From Massospora cicadina (lineage: Eukaryota; Entomophthoromycota; Entomophthoromycetes; Entomophthorales; Entomophthoraceae): a stretch of 64,000 nt of DNA. Both the position numbers and the translations under genes were made by a program. Below are positions 34,156-45,495 of the stretch, piece after piece. Under the pieces are notes generated by a model. The model was given only the letters and a program-made list of their open reading frames with translations. It made no database searches and had not been told where the DNA came from. The stretch covers positions 179,264 to 243,263 of the forward strand of contig JAKSZP010009257.1 of assembly GCA_022478985.1 (NCBI GenBank), written 5' to 3'. Position 1 is the first letter of the stretch. Every line of letters starts with the position of its first letter.

Positions 34156-34742
34156 TGTTGCACTTAGCGCTTAGGCAGAGATACACAACTGCATAGATTG
34201 ATAATTTTTGTATCAGAAGGTAAAGAGAACTGAATGAAGACAGTAGCCCTATAATAAAATAAATATTTTATTACAAAAGGTATTTATTTAATAGCTTAAA
34301 CAAGCTAAGTGAAAGAAAAGTTCCCATAATTTTCACCTCCATCATATAAAATTGCACAGTAAATTACATGAAGCGCGTAGTTATTCTGGAAAATGGTAGA
34401 CAAAATTAGATTGTTTTTTGGGGATAAAGCCTTGACAATTATTTTATGACAATGGGTCATGGGAGAAAATAAAATAAAATACAAATTGTTTTGATTTATG
34501 ACACCATGATGCCTTGTAAAGCAATAGCAAATGTATCAGAAAATATTGCCAGTGGGGGTAAGGAGTTGAACATCAGTAGCTTTTCAGCTACATATGAGAT
34601 CATGGGCGTGGAGACAAAGCAATCTGAATAACTTAATTTAGCAGCTTAACCTTGGCGCCAAGGTTTGAGAAATTAAACTTTTAGTCTAAAATACCTGCTA
34701 AAGTAAATAAAAGAATGGAATGCTTGGTCAGGCTAAATTTCA
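34156..34742 (-). repeat. LTR-B 3' LTR
   Basis: Shares with 39274-39857 blocks such as TCTGGAAAATGGTAGACAA, ATATTGCCAGTGGGG, AGGAGTTGAAC, CAGCTACATATGAGA and CTAAAATACC. TGTTG start at 34156. Confidence 0.85.
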
Positions 34743-36326
34743 CTATTTCCCCCACTTAAACAAACATTTTAGTACTGAAACGATGTGGGCTAGATGGTAT
34801 TTAGAAATAAGAGGCCACTAGGCAAGGCATCACATATACATAAGTAATAGTTTTATGTTTCTGGATGTGCACTGAGTAAGAGTAGGTATTATACAAAGAC
34901 AGCTTGATCTTTCCCTGGTGCAGATAAATAGCACCAGTGGCAACAGTGGGATCCTTTTTAGATTGGTGGAGTGGCGGGAAATCTTATCTAACATTCCTTC
35001 AGGGTTTTTAGAGTTGTACCTGTTCCAACAAGGGCCTTCTGTCCTGGTTTAGAGTGCATTTTTTGTCCAGTGTGGAGAAGAATTCCAATGAACTTTGAAA
35101 CTCTGTGGAGCAAGTTTAAAGCGTTTTAGTCACCTTAATGATTTTTAATGAGAATAATCTCCTCATTAGACTCAAAGTTCACAATTAAGGAAGATAGAAA
35201 GGTGGAGTCAAGCTGGCCATTAATTTGACTTCCGCCAGCTCTGAAAGCCATGTAGGCATGGTATGCACATTGTCACATTAGTCTACATTCTAATTCTGAT
35301 GAAAAACCGTTATCTCCTAAATGGCGTCAGCAGCACAATCTAAGTGGGAGTCAACCAAACTATTGATAACTGGGCCCACCAAACCAAGTTCATCATCAGA
35401 ATCCTGAGTATAGTACAGGGGGAAACGTTATCTGCCTAACTCCAAAGTAATATATTCAAAGTCAGCTTTCAACCCATGTTTCCTAAAGAAACCCTGATAA
35501 TTAACTCATAATTGTCATGTGGGAAAATGATGACAGGAGAAGATAACACCTTAGTGCCAAACCCAAGCAGCAAAGAGCTATATGCTCCTATGAAGGTTTA
35601 GAGTTAGGTACTGAGATACCATATTATATGGAGTGGTTGATATTGGGTTCAACCTCCAATATTATCATAAGCTTTAAAGAAATTATGTTGATGGGGACTC
35701 CACTGTCCATGGTTGCCTGAACTGGTTAGGTGTACATGCTAGTATCCAAACAGTGATCCTCAGCGTGATTATATGGGCCAATGAGTGTTTGAATTTCAAG
35801 TTTATCCGCTTAATTTAAGTAATTGAATAAATCATTAGTCACCTTGGGCCACAGAGCCATAGAAAACTCAATGGTTAGAACTATAGGGGACGTTTCACCA
35901 ACAAGGTGCATTCAATTATGCTTAGGTCACTCTTTTCCAAATTTTTGGCAGATGTAGGATATCCTGATTCTACTCCGCCAAAGCTTATTCAAATCTTTGT
36001 CAGTAATTTCAGTCAATAAATGAATACTTAACTCCTTTTTGGATAGCTTAATAACTAGAAGCACCTAAAGTAAGGGCGCAGCACCAAAGGGCAATTCACC
36101 ATTTCAGTGTTAGTTTTCAAATTTATTATGGTAACATGTCCTAATACAATTTTATTTGTAGCTCACAGGCGTGGTGGAAAGCAATCTGGTCATCATAATG
36201 ACTCAGAACTTGAGCCCCATATAACACTTATGCCTTGTAGTAGAACTGGTCTTTAAATGCTAAAACTTCTTCACCAACTTTAAAGTTATTTGATAGAAAG
36301 GAATTTTTCTATTTTATCATCCATTC

Positions 36327-36941
36327 TGTAACGGACAGAAAAACCCCAGTTCTGACCACCATATATTCAAACAATACTTTGGTGAACCAACAGTCAACCA
36401 AAGCATCCTAACCGGGTAGAAAAAGGTTTGGGGCACCGACAAGCAGCCAAACATTCACCTACTATTGGTTGGTTATGCCAAATCCTCTGGGGGGATTGGT
36501 CCAAAACCAACCTACATGAAAAACTCCTTGACGAGGGAAAAGACCAACAGGTAAGCAAGGTATGAAAACCCCAAAACAACCTTTATTTTATTATGGATAA
36601 TAAAACGATCTGATGACCAGAGCTCATCTGGGGAGCAACTGATAATGCTCCCCAGGGAATGGACATGCTAGGGGGAAAATTTTAAAGTGAACTTCAGACT
36701 GAGCAGGCGCGCCTTATAAAGGCAGCGCTTTTGGGGGCCTCACCCAAGCTATTGATTAGGCTCACACAAGCCTAATCTACAACTCAGGTGAGACACAACC
36801 TAACGCCCAAAATGACCGAACCAAAAATCATTTTAAATTTTTAAAACAAACCAAAAAACATTTTAAAATTGCTCCAACTCAAATTTGGAAAATCTAAATC
36901 TGAGTCAGAATGTAATGAATGAGACAAACTCATCCATTACA
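36327..36941 (-). repeat. TRIM-like element left LTR
   Basis: Nearly collinear with 37670-38282; shares AGCAGCCAAACATTCACC, TCTGGGGGGATTGG, GCAGGCGCGCCTTATAAAGG and TAGGCTCACACAAGCC. Most differences are single bases, many of the C/T or G/A kind. Confidence 0.9.
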
Positions 36942-37142
36942 TCACCCCCCGCTAAAGGAGGACCCCTCCCCAAAGAGGGGCCCCACAGCGGACAGATGCC
37001 ACAATGAGAGTTTCCTGGGGCGAGTTACCTCAAGCCCCAGGAAAATTAGCCCAGATAAACTCTGTGACCCTCGAGGAAATGACAAATGGTGAGAGTGAAT
37101 CAGGACTGGGGTGCTGGAATCAGCTCACCCAGCATGAGGATG

Positions 37143-37421
37143 CACGCCCAGCATGTGGCTGTGTTGCACCCCCTCTCAGGCTCCCATTGGCAATGGTCTT
37201 CCCATCCTGACTTTGAAGGTGCTTTCACCAGAAAATGTGAGAGGGGTGCGCGGTCCAGCGCAGCTGAACAGCCTCAGCCTAAGGCCACACACCCAGCACT
37301 TGGCCGCATTGCGCCCCCTCCCAAGCTCCCATTGGCAATGGTATTCTCATCCCAACTGGGAAGGCACTTTCATCAAGAAAATGTGAGAGGGGTGTGCAGT
37401 GCAGCGCAGCTAGACGTCTGA
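37143..37421. repeat. 145-bp tandem duplication inside the TRIM-like element
   Basis: Unit 1 begins CACGCCCAGCA at 37143, unit 2 CACACCCAGCA at 37288. Both contain CTCCCATTGGCAATGGT, and AGAAAATGTGAGAGGGGTG followed by a GCAGCGCAGC-like end. GC-richer than the surroundings. Overlapping open stretches here (37004-37421) are products of this duplication and have no recognisable domain. Confidence 0.85.
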
Positions 37422-37669
37422 CCCCTTTCTGAGCAGACCATCCACAGATGAGGGAGCCCTGCTGAGGCAGGTCCCCTTGGTGCCGCCTAATCCCTGGTGG
37501 GCAGGAGGGCCCACTGGGAAATTAAACTGACGGTCACTTCAGATCCAGGGTTGGCCATCAGTCACCGGCTCCCACTGGTGCTAGTTCCTCAACAACTGGG
37601 ACCAAGTGACCACTGAGGTTAACCAAACTGGGGATTGGCAGCGTGCAGCACACAACAACTTCAGAATAA

Positions 37670-38282
37670 TGTAACAGATGGAAAAACCCCAGTTCCAACC
37701 ACTGTATATTTGAACAATACTTCAGTGCACTGAAAGTCAACTGAAGCATCCTAACTGGGTAGGGAGAGGTTTGGGGCATTGACAAGCAGCCAAACATTCA
37801 CCTACTATTGGTTGGTTATGCCAAATCCTCTGGGGGGATTGGTCCAAAACCAACCTACACAAAAAAACTCCTTGACAAGGGAAAAGACCAAGAGGTAAGT
37901 GAGGTATGTAAACCCTGAAACAACCTTTATTTTATCACGGATAATAAAATGACCTGCTGACCAAAGCTCATCTGGGGAGCAACTGACAATGCTCCCCAGG
38001 GAAGGGACATGCTAGGGGGAATATTCCAAAGTGAACTTTGGAATGGGCAGGCGCGCCTTATAAAGGCAGCACTTTGGGGCCTCACCCAAGCTATTGATTA
38101 GGCTCACACAAGCCTAATCTACAACTCAGGTGAGACACAACCCAACGCCCAAAATGACCAAACCAAAAATCATTTTAAATTTTAAAACAAATTGAAAAAC
38201 ATTTTAAAATCGTTCCAACTCAAATTTGGAAAATCTGAATCTGAGTTGGAATGTACTAAATTAGACAAACTTGTCCGTTACA
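37670..38282 (-). repeat. TRIM-like element right LTR
   Basis: Begins TGTAACAGATGG and ends TCCGTTACA, followed by the TSD CATTC. In minus orientation this is the 5' LTR. Confidence 0.9.
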
Positions 38283-38935
38283 CATTCCGCCCTAACAAAC
38301 TCATCAATGATAATATTCTTGGCTTTAATACATGACTTGCCTACTTCAGTTATTTTTGGTACTACTTACTCTTGACTATAGGGATCCAGTAAATTTATCA
38401 TGGTAGCCAGTTTGGTATGGTTGTTGGTGTTTCCCATTATGATCTCAAAATAAACTTACAAAGTATGGATTTTTCACGCCTATCAAACTTGGGAAAGTTG
38501 ATGGGGTTAACTGAGGGAGATGGCACTGATGTAACTTGAGGGTCTGGGGTTATGGGAGTGGAAGCCATTGTGGCAGGGATGCAGTAGCATCTGGTAAAGG
38601 TGCAGCAGTTAATATGTTGTGCACCATAGCCCCAAACTTCATCTATAGAATTTTTAGAAATTATAAAGTTGGCAAATCAGCTTAGCCATGCGTTTGTCTA
38701 CATTTACAAGTGTACCGCTTAAGATCTTGGTTATTTTGCTTTAATACATTTGTAAAGTGTTGTCATTCCAGCCACCAATTTTGTTCACCCTTGTCCTGCT
38801 CCTGAATAGACCAACTCAATTAAAAATTTATTAACTTAGATTTTCTGGCCCTGAGATTGGAGAAGATGGGATAAAGTTTGCAACTCCTGATAAATTTCAT
38901 GGTTAGCAGGAACTGCTTATTCAGCTAGGTTTTTT

Positions 38936-39090
38936 TTAAAAATGTTAAGGGTCACTATCTTAGCAGAGTAATTCCTGATTCCTCCCTAGTGCAGGTTTTG
39001 TTAATACAAGTATAAAACCTGTACTGGCTAGAAAAATTCTCAGTGTGGTATATTTGTCCCAAGGTTGACCTACCTCAGATACTATTTATC
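38936..39090 (+). mobile_element. SINE-3 copy, decayed
   Basis: Shares with 40683-40815: CCCTAGTGCAGGTT, TACTGGCTA, AAAAATTCTCAG, GTGGTATA, TGTC and CAAGGT then CCACCT-type tail. The tail is the SINE-2/LINE tail in decayed form. No certain TSD. Confidence 0.55.
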
Positions 39091-39253
39091 TGAAAATATG
39101 CTTTTTTCAATTGAGCCACAATACTAGCACTTGATGGGTCCTCCCTATAAGTGGGTTATTCATAATGAATACAAAGCAGGTCGCTCTGACAGTTATTACT
39201 ATAGTATTGCATTTTAAGGTTTTGTTTAATAGACTACAGGGTACTAAAAGCTG

Positions 39254-39272
39254 CCCCTGTAGTGAGCACCAA
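39254..39272 (-). other. primer-binding-like site of LTR-B
   Basis: TTGGTGCTCACTACAGGGG on the minus strand, directly inside the 5' LTR. The identical 19 bases follow the LTR of Gypsy-C at 63060-63078. The priming tRNA could not be identified. Confidence 0.7.
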
Positions 39273-39273
39273 A

Positions 39274-39857
39274 TGTTGTGATCAATGCTTAGGTGGCTAT
39301 ACAAAACTACAAAGGTCAGAACTTTTGTGTAATGATATACTGGGAACTGCACGAAGACCATATAATACAATGAAAAATAGATATTTTTCACTAAAGGTTT
39401 TTATTTAAAAGCTTTAAACAAGCTGGGTGAATGAAATGATACACATAATTTTCTATTACCATCATAATAAACTTACACAATAGTTACCATCAGCATGTAG
39501 TACTCTGGAAAATGGTAGACAACATTGTCTTGGATTTCTGGGGAAAAACCCTTGACAATTGTTTTACGCATTAAGGCAAGGGAGGGATAAATGAAAATAA
39601 AAGGGTTTAATTTCTGCGCCATAAAGCCTCATAAATTGATTGCAAGTGAATTGGAGAATATTGCCAGTGGGGAGGTAGGGAGTTGAACCTCAGTAGCTAT
39701 TCAGCTACATATAAGAACGTTACATGGAGACAAAGCAACCTGCATAACTTAATTTGACAGAATAATCTTGGCTCCAAGGTTGAGGAATTGAACCCCTAGT
39801 CTAAAATACCTATTAAAATAAATAAAAGAACGGAATAGTTGGTCAGACCATATTGCA
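39274..39857 (-). repeat. LTR-B 5' LTR
   Basis: Pairs with 34156-34742. Starts (minus) TGCAATATGG at 39857 and ends ACAACA at 39274. A 94-residue open stretch at 39107-39391 spans its inner edge and is not a gene. Confidence 0.85.
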
Positions 39858-40990
39858 ACACAGGTATGGCGTATGGTAAATGATCTTAAGCTCCTAATAG
39901 ATCAGGTGGCGTCAGAAGTAGGAAAAAAAGAAAAAAAGTTCATTTTTACAGGGTCATTTAATGGTAAATGAAAGGCAAAGGGACCTCTCATTGCCAACAT
40001 GAATCTTAATGTGCAAAAAGAATGGATAAAATTATTATAAATCACATACAGACATATGAGCTACATAACTAAGAAGATGAGGGTTTATGGACTCTGTTAG
40101 AAGTAATATCAGTGTCAGAGGGCTAAAATAATGATGGAAATGGTAACCCTCATGAAGTGACCAAGAAGCGAGATGGCTCTGCTATTGATGTAGAATAACT
40201 ATCCATGAATGTCAAGGGATATATAGCAGCATTGCAAAATTGAAGTTTGAGACCTAAATGAACTGCATTTCATTTTAATTTTTATATAAGAGTGCACAAA
40301 TCAAAACGATGCATTTGAGAAAGAGGGTGGTTAAGGATATAATGTGGTCAAATTTTTAATCTAGGATTTTTGAGGTGTCTTCTGCACAGTCTTGGCCTTT
40401 GGGCTTTAATGTGGGTTGTTACTGGTGGCAATATGACGTTGGGAGATCCATTGACATGTTATCTTTTCTTTGGGAAGCTAAAATTGTGTGCAGTTCCTAA
40501 GACACTAATGCATGCTTCTCAGTAGGGATAGATCTAACAACTAATATCTAAATGTTTTAAGTAAAGGTTTTATTATATAAACCATACAAGTTCCAGCTTG
40601 TTGTGGTGAAATGACTCTAGAGAGTTAATTGCAGTTAGCGGACTACAGAACAAAATTAAAAATTGCAACCTGTAATCATTGTCAAAGGGTGATTAGCCTG
40701 GCAGGTAAAACTGCTTTCACCCTAGTGCAGGTTATGAGTTCAAAATTTTTACTGGCTAAAAAATTCTCAGAGTGGTATACTTGTCACAAGGTCAACCCAC
40801 CTTGAATATTCTTCTATCTGTAATCATTGTCTTAAAACTTAATTTCCAATGGAGAAATTTACTTTTCTGTCACTAAGTTTAGATGGGCATCTTCATGGAG
40901 CTGGAGAGGTGTAGTTCTTTTACCTAGATTTGTCAGAAATTGCTGCAATAAAATAACTCTGCGTTGTGATAAGTCTACATTGTTACATAT
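39858..40990. other. decayed sequence with one SINE fragment
   Basis: No gene is recognised. 40683-40815 is a SINE-3 copy (listed separately). The remainder has stops in all frames and no repeat partner that I saw. Confidence 0.4.
40683..40815 (+). mobile_element. SINE-3 copy
   Basis: Contains GGTGATTAGCCTGGCAGG (A-box position), GGTTATGAGTTCAAAATT (B-box position, decayed), TTACTGGCTAAAAAATTCTC, and a tail GTCACAAGGTCAACCCACC. Related to 38936-39090. TSD not seen. Confidence 0.55.
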
Positions 40991-41005
40991 CATGCACAAC
41001 ATGTT

Positions 41006-41295
41006 TTTTTATTTATTTTATTTTAGGTGGGCCAAACTGAGGACCATACTGCACCAATTAAGGGAATTGAATGAATGGGAAAGGAGGATAAAATCCGGAA
41101 AACTCCATGCATGGTGTATGATATGTCAGAAACTCCATGGATCGCCTTTGCTATTTGCTTTCTTGGTTCGGGGCATTGGTGCGCAATGCCAACAAAGTCA
41201 TAATTGTCCCCTACCCAAAGTTCCTGTACCAGAATTAAACTTGAAGAGGCAGCAGTAGAGGTCCCTACTCTACCACTTGGGTATCCTCCCCTTAC
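41006..41295 (-). mobile_element. SINE-2, minus copy with 15-bp TSD
   Basis: Reverse complement of the 3983-4266 copy; the head (minus: GGGAGGATACCCAAGTGGTA) and tail (minus: TTTGGCCCACCTAAAAT) are both present. TSD CATGCACAACATGTT is exact at 40991-41005 and 41296-41310. The opposite-strand open stretches over it (40980-41307) are not genes. Confidence 0.9.
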
Positions 41296-41310
41296 CATGC
41301 ACAACATGTT

Positions 41311-44300
41311 AAAAGCAGTGAATTGTTTAACTGTGCAGAAAATTCTATAGATACTTGGCAGTGTAGCGCATAGGCATCAGGTAAATCAGAAGTTTAGTTG
41401 TAGTTTTTATATTGCTTTGCATAATCAGGTTTATGCGCTATTCCCCAGAATTCCAACGCTGTATGTTTCTGGGAGCCTGGATCTGTGAATATGGCACCAT
41501 ATATATTTTGGTTCTTTTTAAGTAACAATGTTTTCCTTCTACTGCAACAATATTTGGTGTGCTGAACCCAATTTTAGGTGAGATGGCAACTTTTTTAATA
41601 TATATGAGCATGGACTTGGCCTTAGGAAAAGCGTCCCATGTCCTAAATAGACTATGCGCCAACAAAGTTAGTTTTCTGGATGTATTAGTGGCGCCAGAAA
41701 TTTTACTGGCAACTTTTTAGCCACTTTTTCAGTTTTTGATGCTACCCAAACTTGAAAAACCTCTACCTGTGTAGCTGCGGCGTTCACCCAGTTCTGTTGA
41801 ATTAGAGTCTATTTTCTTTTTGAATTTACTAATCCCCATTCCTCAATTAATCAGCGGGAAAAATATAGTGGTGTTTCTTCAGAAGTACACAGGTATTTAA
41901 AACCAGTCTTATAGAATGGAATTTAGTCTTAAACTTTAGATATGTTATATAATGAGAAGAATACCAAATTTAAAGAGTACCATTGTGTTTTCTAGGAATT
42001 ACTTCCCAGGATTCAATGTTTTCTATTCTTTCCAATTAGTGATTATTCTTTGTATGTCCCCAAAAATATGTCTTCATCACTTATAATGAGATTTTCATGT
42101 TAGAGAAAAGAAATCCAAGTAAACAATGGGGTCTTTAGGGTGTGGCATATGTTAAAGATTCTGCATGCATTATTTTTCTTTCGCTTTGCAATCTAGTTTC
42201 TTTGTTAATCTACTTGATTGTTTTAAGGGAGTATATATCTTTTCAGCAGTCAAGTACAAAGCCTGTAATTATTTCATAGCGAGCTCTTCTTTAAACGCTT
42301 TTTATATTGAAATCAGATTTACTCCACGTTGTTTGCTTAAGTTAAGGATGTTACTCCAACTAAACAGTCATATAAAAACGCCATGTTATTAAATGAAGTT
42401 GACCATTAAATTAAATCCCCTTTAATCGGTGCTTTACTCTGAAAATTAATTTTACATTTGAATTTTTAAATAGTATTAATCTAAGGGAGTTACCCTGGTA
42501 AAGAACTCTTTTTAAAGTGAATGATAATGTCATTAAGGCAGAGACTGATATAGAGATGGGTTCTCACGATGGTGAATTATAATTTAGCTAATTAGAGTTG
42601 AGTTATATCTTTCCTGTGATAAATATTTGTGAGTTAGTCCAAATCTACTCAGTCATAGGCCATTTCCTGATCAAGGAAACAAAACATGCCTTTGAAGTTA
42701 CCCTAATCTTAATGTTTTAGTGAATACTGTCTCAAATGCTTTTTCCTAAGATGAAGCCATAGAATTGTTGACTAAACAGGTTTGTAGCTTTTTCAAAAAG
42801 TCATTTGGCCATAATTTCCCCATTATTTTAATGTCCATGTTATTTATACTCATTGTCTTAGATGGCTAAGACAGTGTGGTCTCCTTTTTTGTTGAAGACT
42901 AAAGTATATGCTTCCATGCTTCCTGGATATATTCTGATCTCCATCAGGCTAGTACAAAAAGTGATACTATAGTCTAATTTATCAACTCAGAGTTTGCTTT
43001 TTAATATTTGTAGAGGATGTCATTAGGTACTGAGACTTTATAAAAGAAAGGTTTCTCAGAGCTTATGAAAACTCCTCATTTTCAATAGTCACAAGATTTT
43101 TAAGGCAGTTAATATGGATAAAAATGTTTAATATAGTATTTTATTGCAGCTTACTTAATTTGTCTACTTTTATAGCTTAGAATATAATCTATACATGAGG
43201 GAGACTATTGTTACTATGTCTTTGAAAGTTTTCATCTTAAATCTACATTTTAAAGATACCTGATGCTTTAAACCTCAACTGTAGGTCTGTAAAAACTTTG
43301 AAGGATGTTTTTTGTAAGTCCTGGGGAGCATCAATTGCGTCAAAATAGAGAGAATTTTTTAAAAGGACTAAAAAGGGGGACAAAAAAGCTGCTCACTTCT
43401 TCTTAATAGGGCGATTTAGCTCATGTTACTGATAAAAGTGGGTGACGGCCTATCCCCTGAAGGTTGTATCTTTGCCTCCCTTCTCACCATAAAGTAATTG
43501 GTGTAAACGATCATGGGTGTGTGTCAGAAGGTAATGGTGGTCAGAAGCCATTGTCAACGGCAAGGGTGAAGCTCTCCTTCTTTTCAAAAGGCTTCATCCA
43601 ATTTTGAGTTTTAGAAACAATGGTAAGTCAATACTTGTTGAAATTTGATTGGCAAAATAGATTTCATATTATAAAATGCCCCCAGACCTTCCTTACTACT
43701 GCCAGTAGTCAGCTCTCCAACCTCAGCTCACTTAAGTTTAAAGGATGACTTGCTTCTCAGGGGGTCTACTCCATTCAGATTAGGCACCAGACAATAGTTG
43801 CTTAAATCATAATAATCATCGTTGAGCAAAATTCTCTACTTGTACTACCCTTGTAGCATTGTCTTTCTGTTAAAACTGTTTGCACCCATAGCAAGGCTCT
43901 TTCTGACACTCTTTGACATATTCTCTTTACGTTGTCCCTCAGAAAACATGGATCATAGTATCCTAACCCTTGGAAGCTCATCTCCAAGATATACACGCAA
44001 TTATATGTCCTGTTCAAAAAGATCAGATCTCATATTGGTTACTGTATTCTGCTCAATTGATAATCCATAACTGGCTACTGGCGATTATATCACTTAAATT
44101 TATATAAGTGATCAGAAAAGAAGACTGAGATCTGTTATAAAGGTTACTAGAGTTATATTGAGGTAGTTTAAATTTCTTGTAAAAGATCAAGTTATAAAAT
44201 AAATGAAATTTTCAAAGTAGTTTAGAATTTGGGTAGCTATATTAGAGGTTCTCAATATCCCATTAATGAGGTGGCGTATGATTGCCATTTTGGTTGCTTC

Positions 44301-45410
44301 ATCTATTTGGCTAGGATCTCATATCTGTAAGCTCCTTCTCGCGGTGATTGCCCCTGAATATGGATGTCCAGGATTCCTTTATTCAGTCTACACTTCTGGG
44401 TTGTGGGCTGTATCTTCTCCTTGGGTTATGTCAGGGAATGGTATTAATTTACCCCAGTTTGAGATAGCAAGCCATGGACTTGCTAATCCTGATCTAAAGG
44501 TCAAGTATAAAAAAGGGGCGGTCAGCACCATATAGATTTAGAAAGGGTGATTGGGCGGTTTAATCATAAAGAAAGTTGACTGCTTCAACCTCACTCCTGT
44601 TAAAGCTAGTACACCAGCTATATCTGGACGTGGAGTCAACAAAAGAGAGATTTGTTTAAATACAGGTGTTTCTGCACTCATGGATATAGGATTTCCAGAG
44701 TTGCAGGTATAAACCGTAAAAATTGTTGTAGGAATATAAAACAAATGGGCTTACTATAAAGCTTGTTTACTATACAATATTGAACTAGTATAAAAAAATA
44801 AGCACAAAAAGGAATTAGCATGTAATAATAGTTTATGTGAAATTAATCAACTCAATATCATTGTAATTAGGTAATTTAAGCAATTAGTTGAACATAACCC
44901 ATTACAATTATGGTTTATTATGCAATTAATAGACCTAACTCCAGCACAAACTCTCTTGATCTAATGAATAATATATGAGATCTTAGGAATGTCACTGTCA
45001 GGGAGACAGCATAGGAAGTTTAGACTGGCCTGCCAGTCAGGATGAAAAAGCACCCAAAAGGCAGGCCATAACGCCCAAGGCATAGCCGCTCACATGACGT
45101 TATATGGCGCGGGAAGATGTGTAATAAGTGAACGCTGGTATATGGCAAGCTTAAAAAAGGAACCCAACAATGAACCAAACAGTTGCAACTCCAGACCCTG
45201 TGGGCCTTGCTGCAGGTAGTCAAACAATTGGACTAGTTGCTTTTAGTACTCCATAGGAGGGTTTGGAACAAAAACAGAGTCAAGGGGGTGGATCCTCATG
45301 TGAAGTGAAAATAGATGATCCCACAGGATTACAATATCCTATTGGAAGATGTCTTTGCAATGGGATTGAATTTCAAGAAGTTTCTTACACAATAGACCCA
45401 GTTGGCTATG
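41311..45410. other. decayed retroelement DNA
   Basis: No intact gene. 43318-43580 resembles 24845-25110 of Gypsy-D (CTGGGGAGCAT.., GGCNATTTNGCTCAT, GGCCTNCCC), so a related element lies here. 44580-44700 on the plus strand encodes ICLNTGVSALMDIG, like a retroviral-type protease with the catalytic DTG changed to NTG. Short open stretches at 43802-44070 and 44266-44744 overlap on both strands and show nothing else recognisable. Confidence 0.4.
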
Positions 45411-45495
45411 GAGGGAGCTATTTAATTTAATTTATTGCGGGGAAGGCTGACCAGGGGATGGACACTTCCAAAAGTGAACATGAAAAAAATGAAAC

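Larger units (their letters stand above)
36327..38282 (-). mobile_element. short non-coding LTR element (TRIM/LARD-like), TSD CATTC
   Basis: Direct LTRs of 615 bp (36327-36941) and 613 bp (37670-38282), both TGTAAC..TTACA, flank a 728-bp interior with no credible protein. The 5-bp TSD CATTC is exact at 36322-36326 and 38283-38287. A polypurine run reading GCGGGGGGTGA on the minus strand abuts the left LTR, favouring minus orientation; a TTATAA box and downstream AATAAA in each LTR fit that direction. Too short to encode its own enzymes, so it must be mobilised in trans. It sits inside LTR-B. Confidence 0.9.
34156..39857 (-). mobile_element. LTR-B: minus-strand LTR retrotransposon carrying a nested short LTR element
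   Basis: Direct LTRs at 34156-34742 and 39274-39857 (587 and 584 bp) start TG and end CA. A polypurine tract, GTGGGGGAAATAG (minus strand, 34743-34755), abuts the 3' LTR. A primer-binding-like site, TTGGTGCTCACTACAGGGG (minus strand, 39254-39272), lies one base inside the 5' LTR. Interior coding is too decayed to identify proteins. The 36327-38282 element is nested inside. No matching 5-bp TSD (CCTAA versus ACACA), so a flank has mutated or recombined. Confidence 0.85.

Noticed and set aside
37004..37421. Overlapping open frames of 68-111 residues
   Set aside because: They arise from a GC-rich 145-bp tandem duplication in a non-coding LTR element; no domain or consistent frame.
44400..44500. 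Decayed SINE-2 fragment (CCCCAGTTTGAGATAGCAA)
   Set aside because: One 19-bp resemblance without head, tail or TSD; too weak to call.
44640..44700. UBA-like ALMDIGFPE motif suggesting a second ubiquitin-receptor exon
   Set aside because: The preceding ICLNTGVS fits a decayed retroviral-type protease better, and no splice sites or flanking exons are seen.
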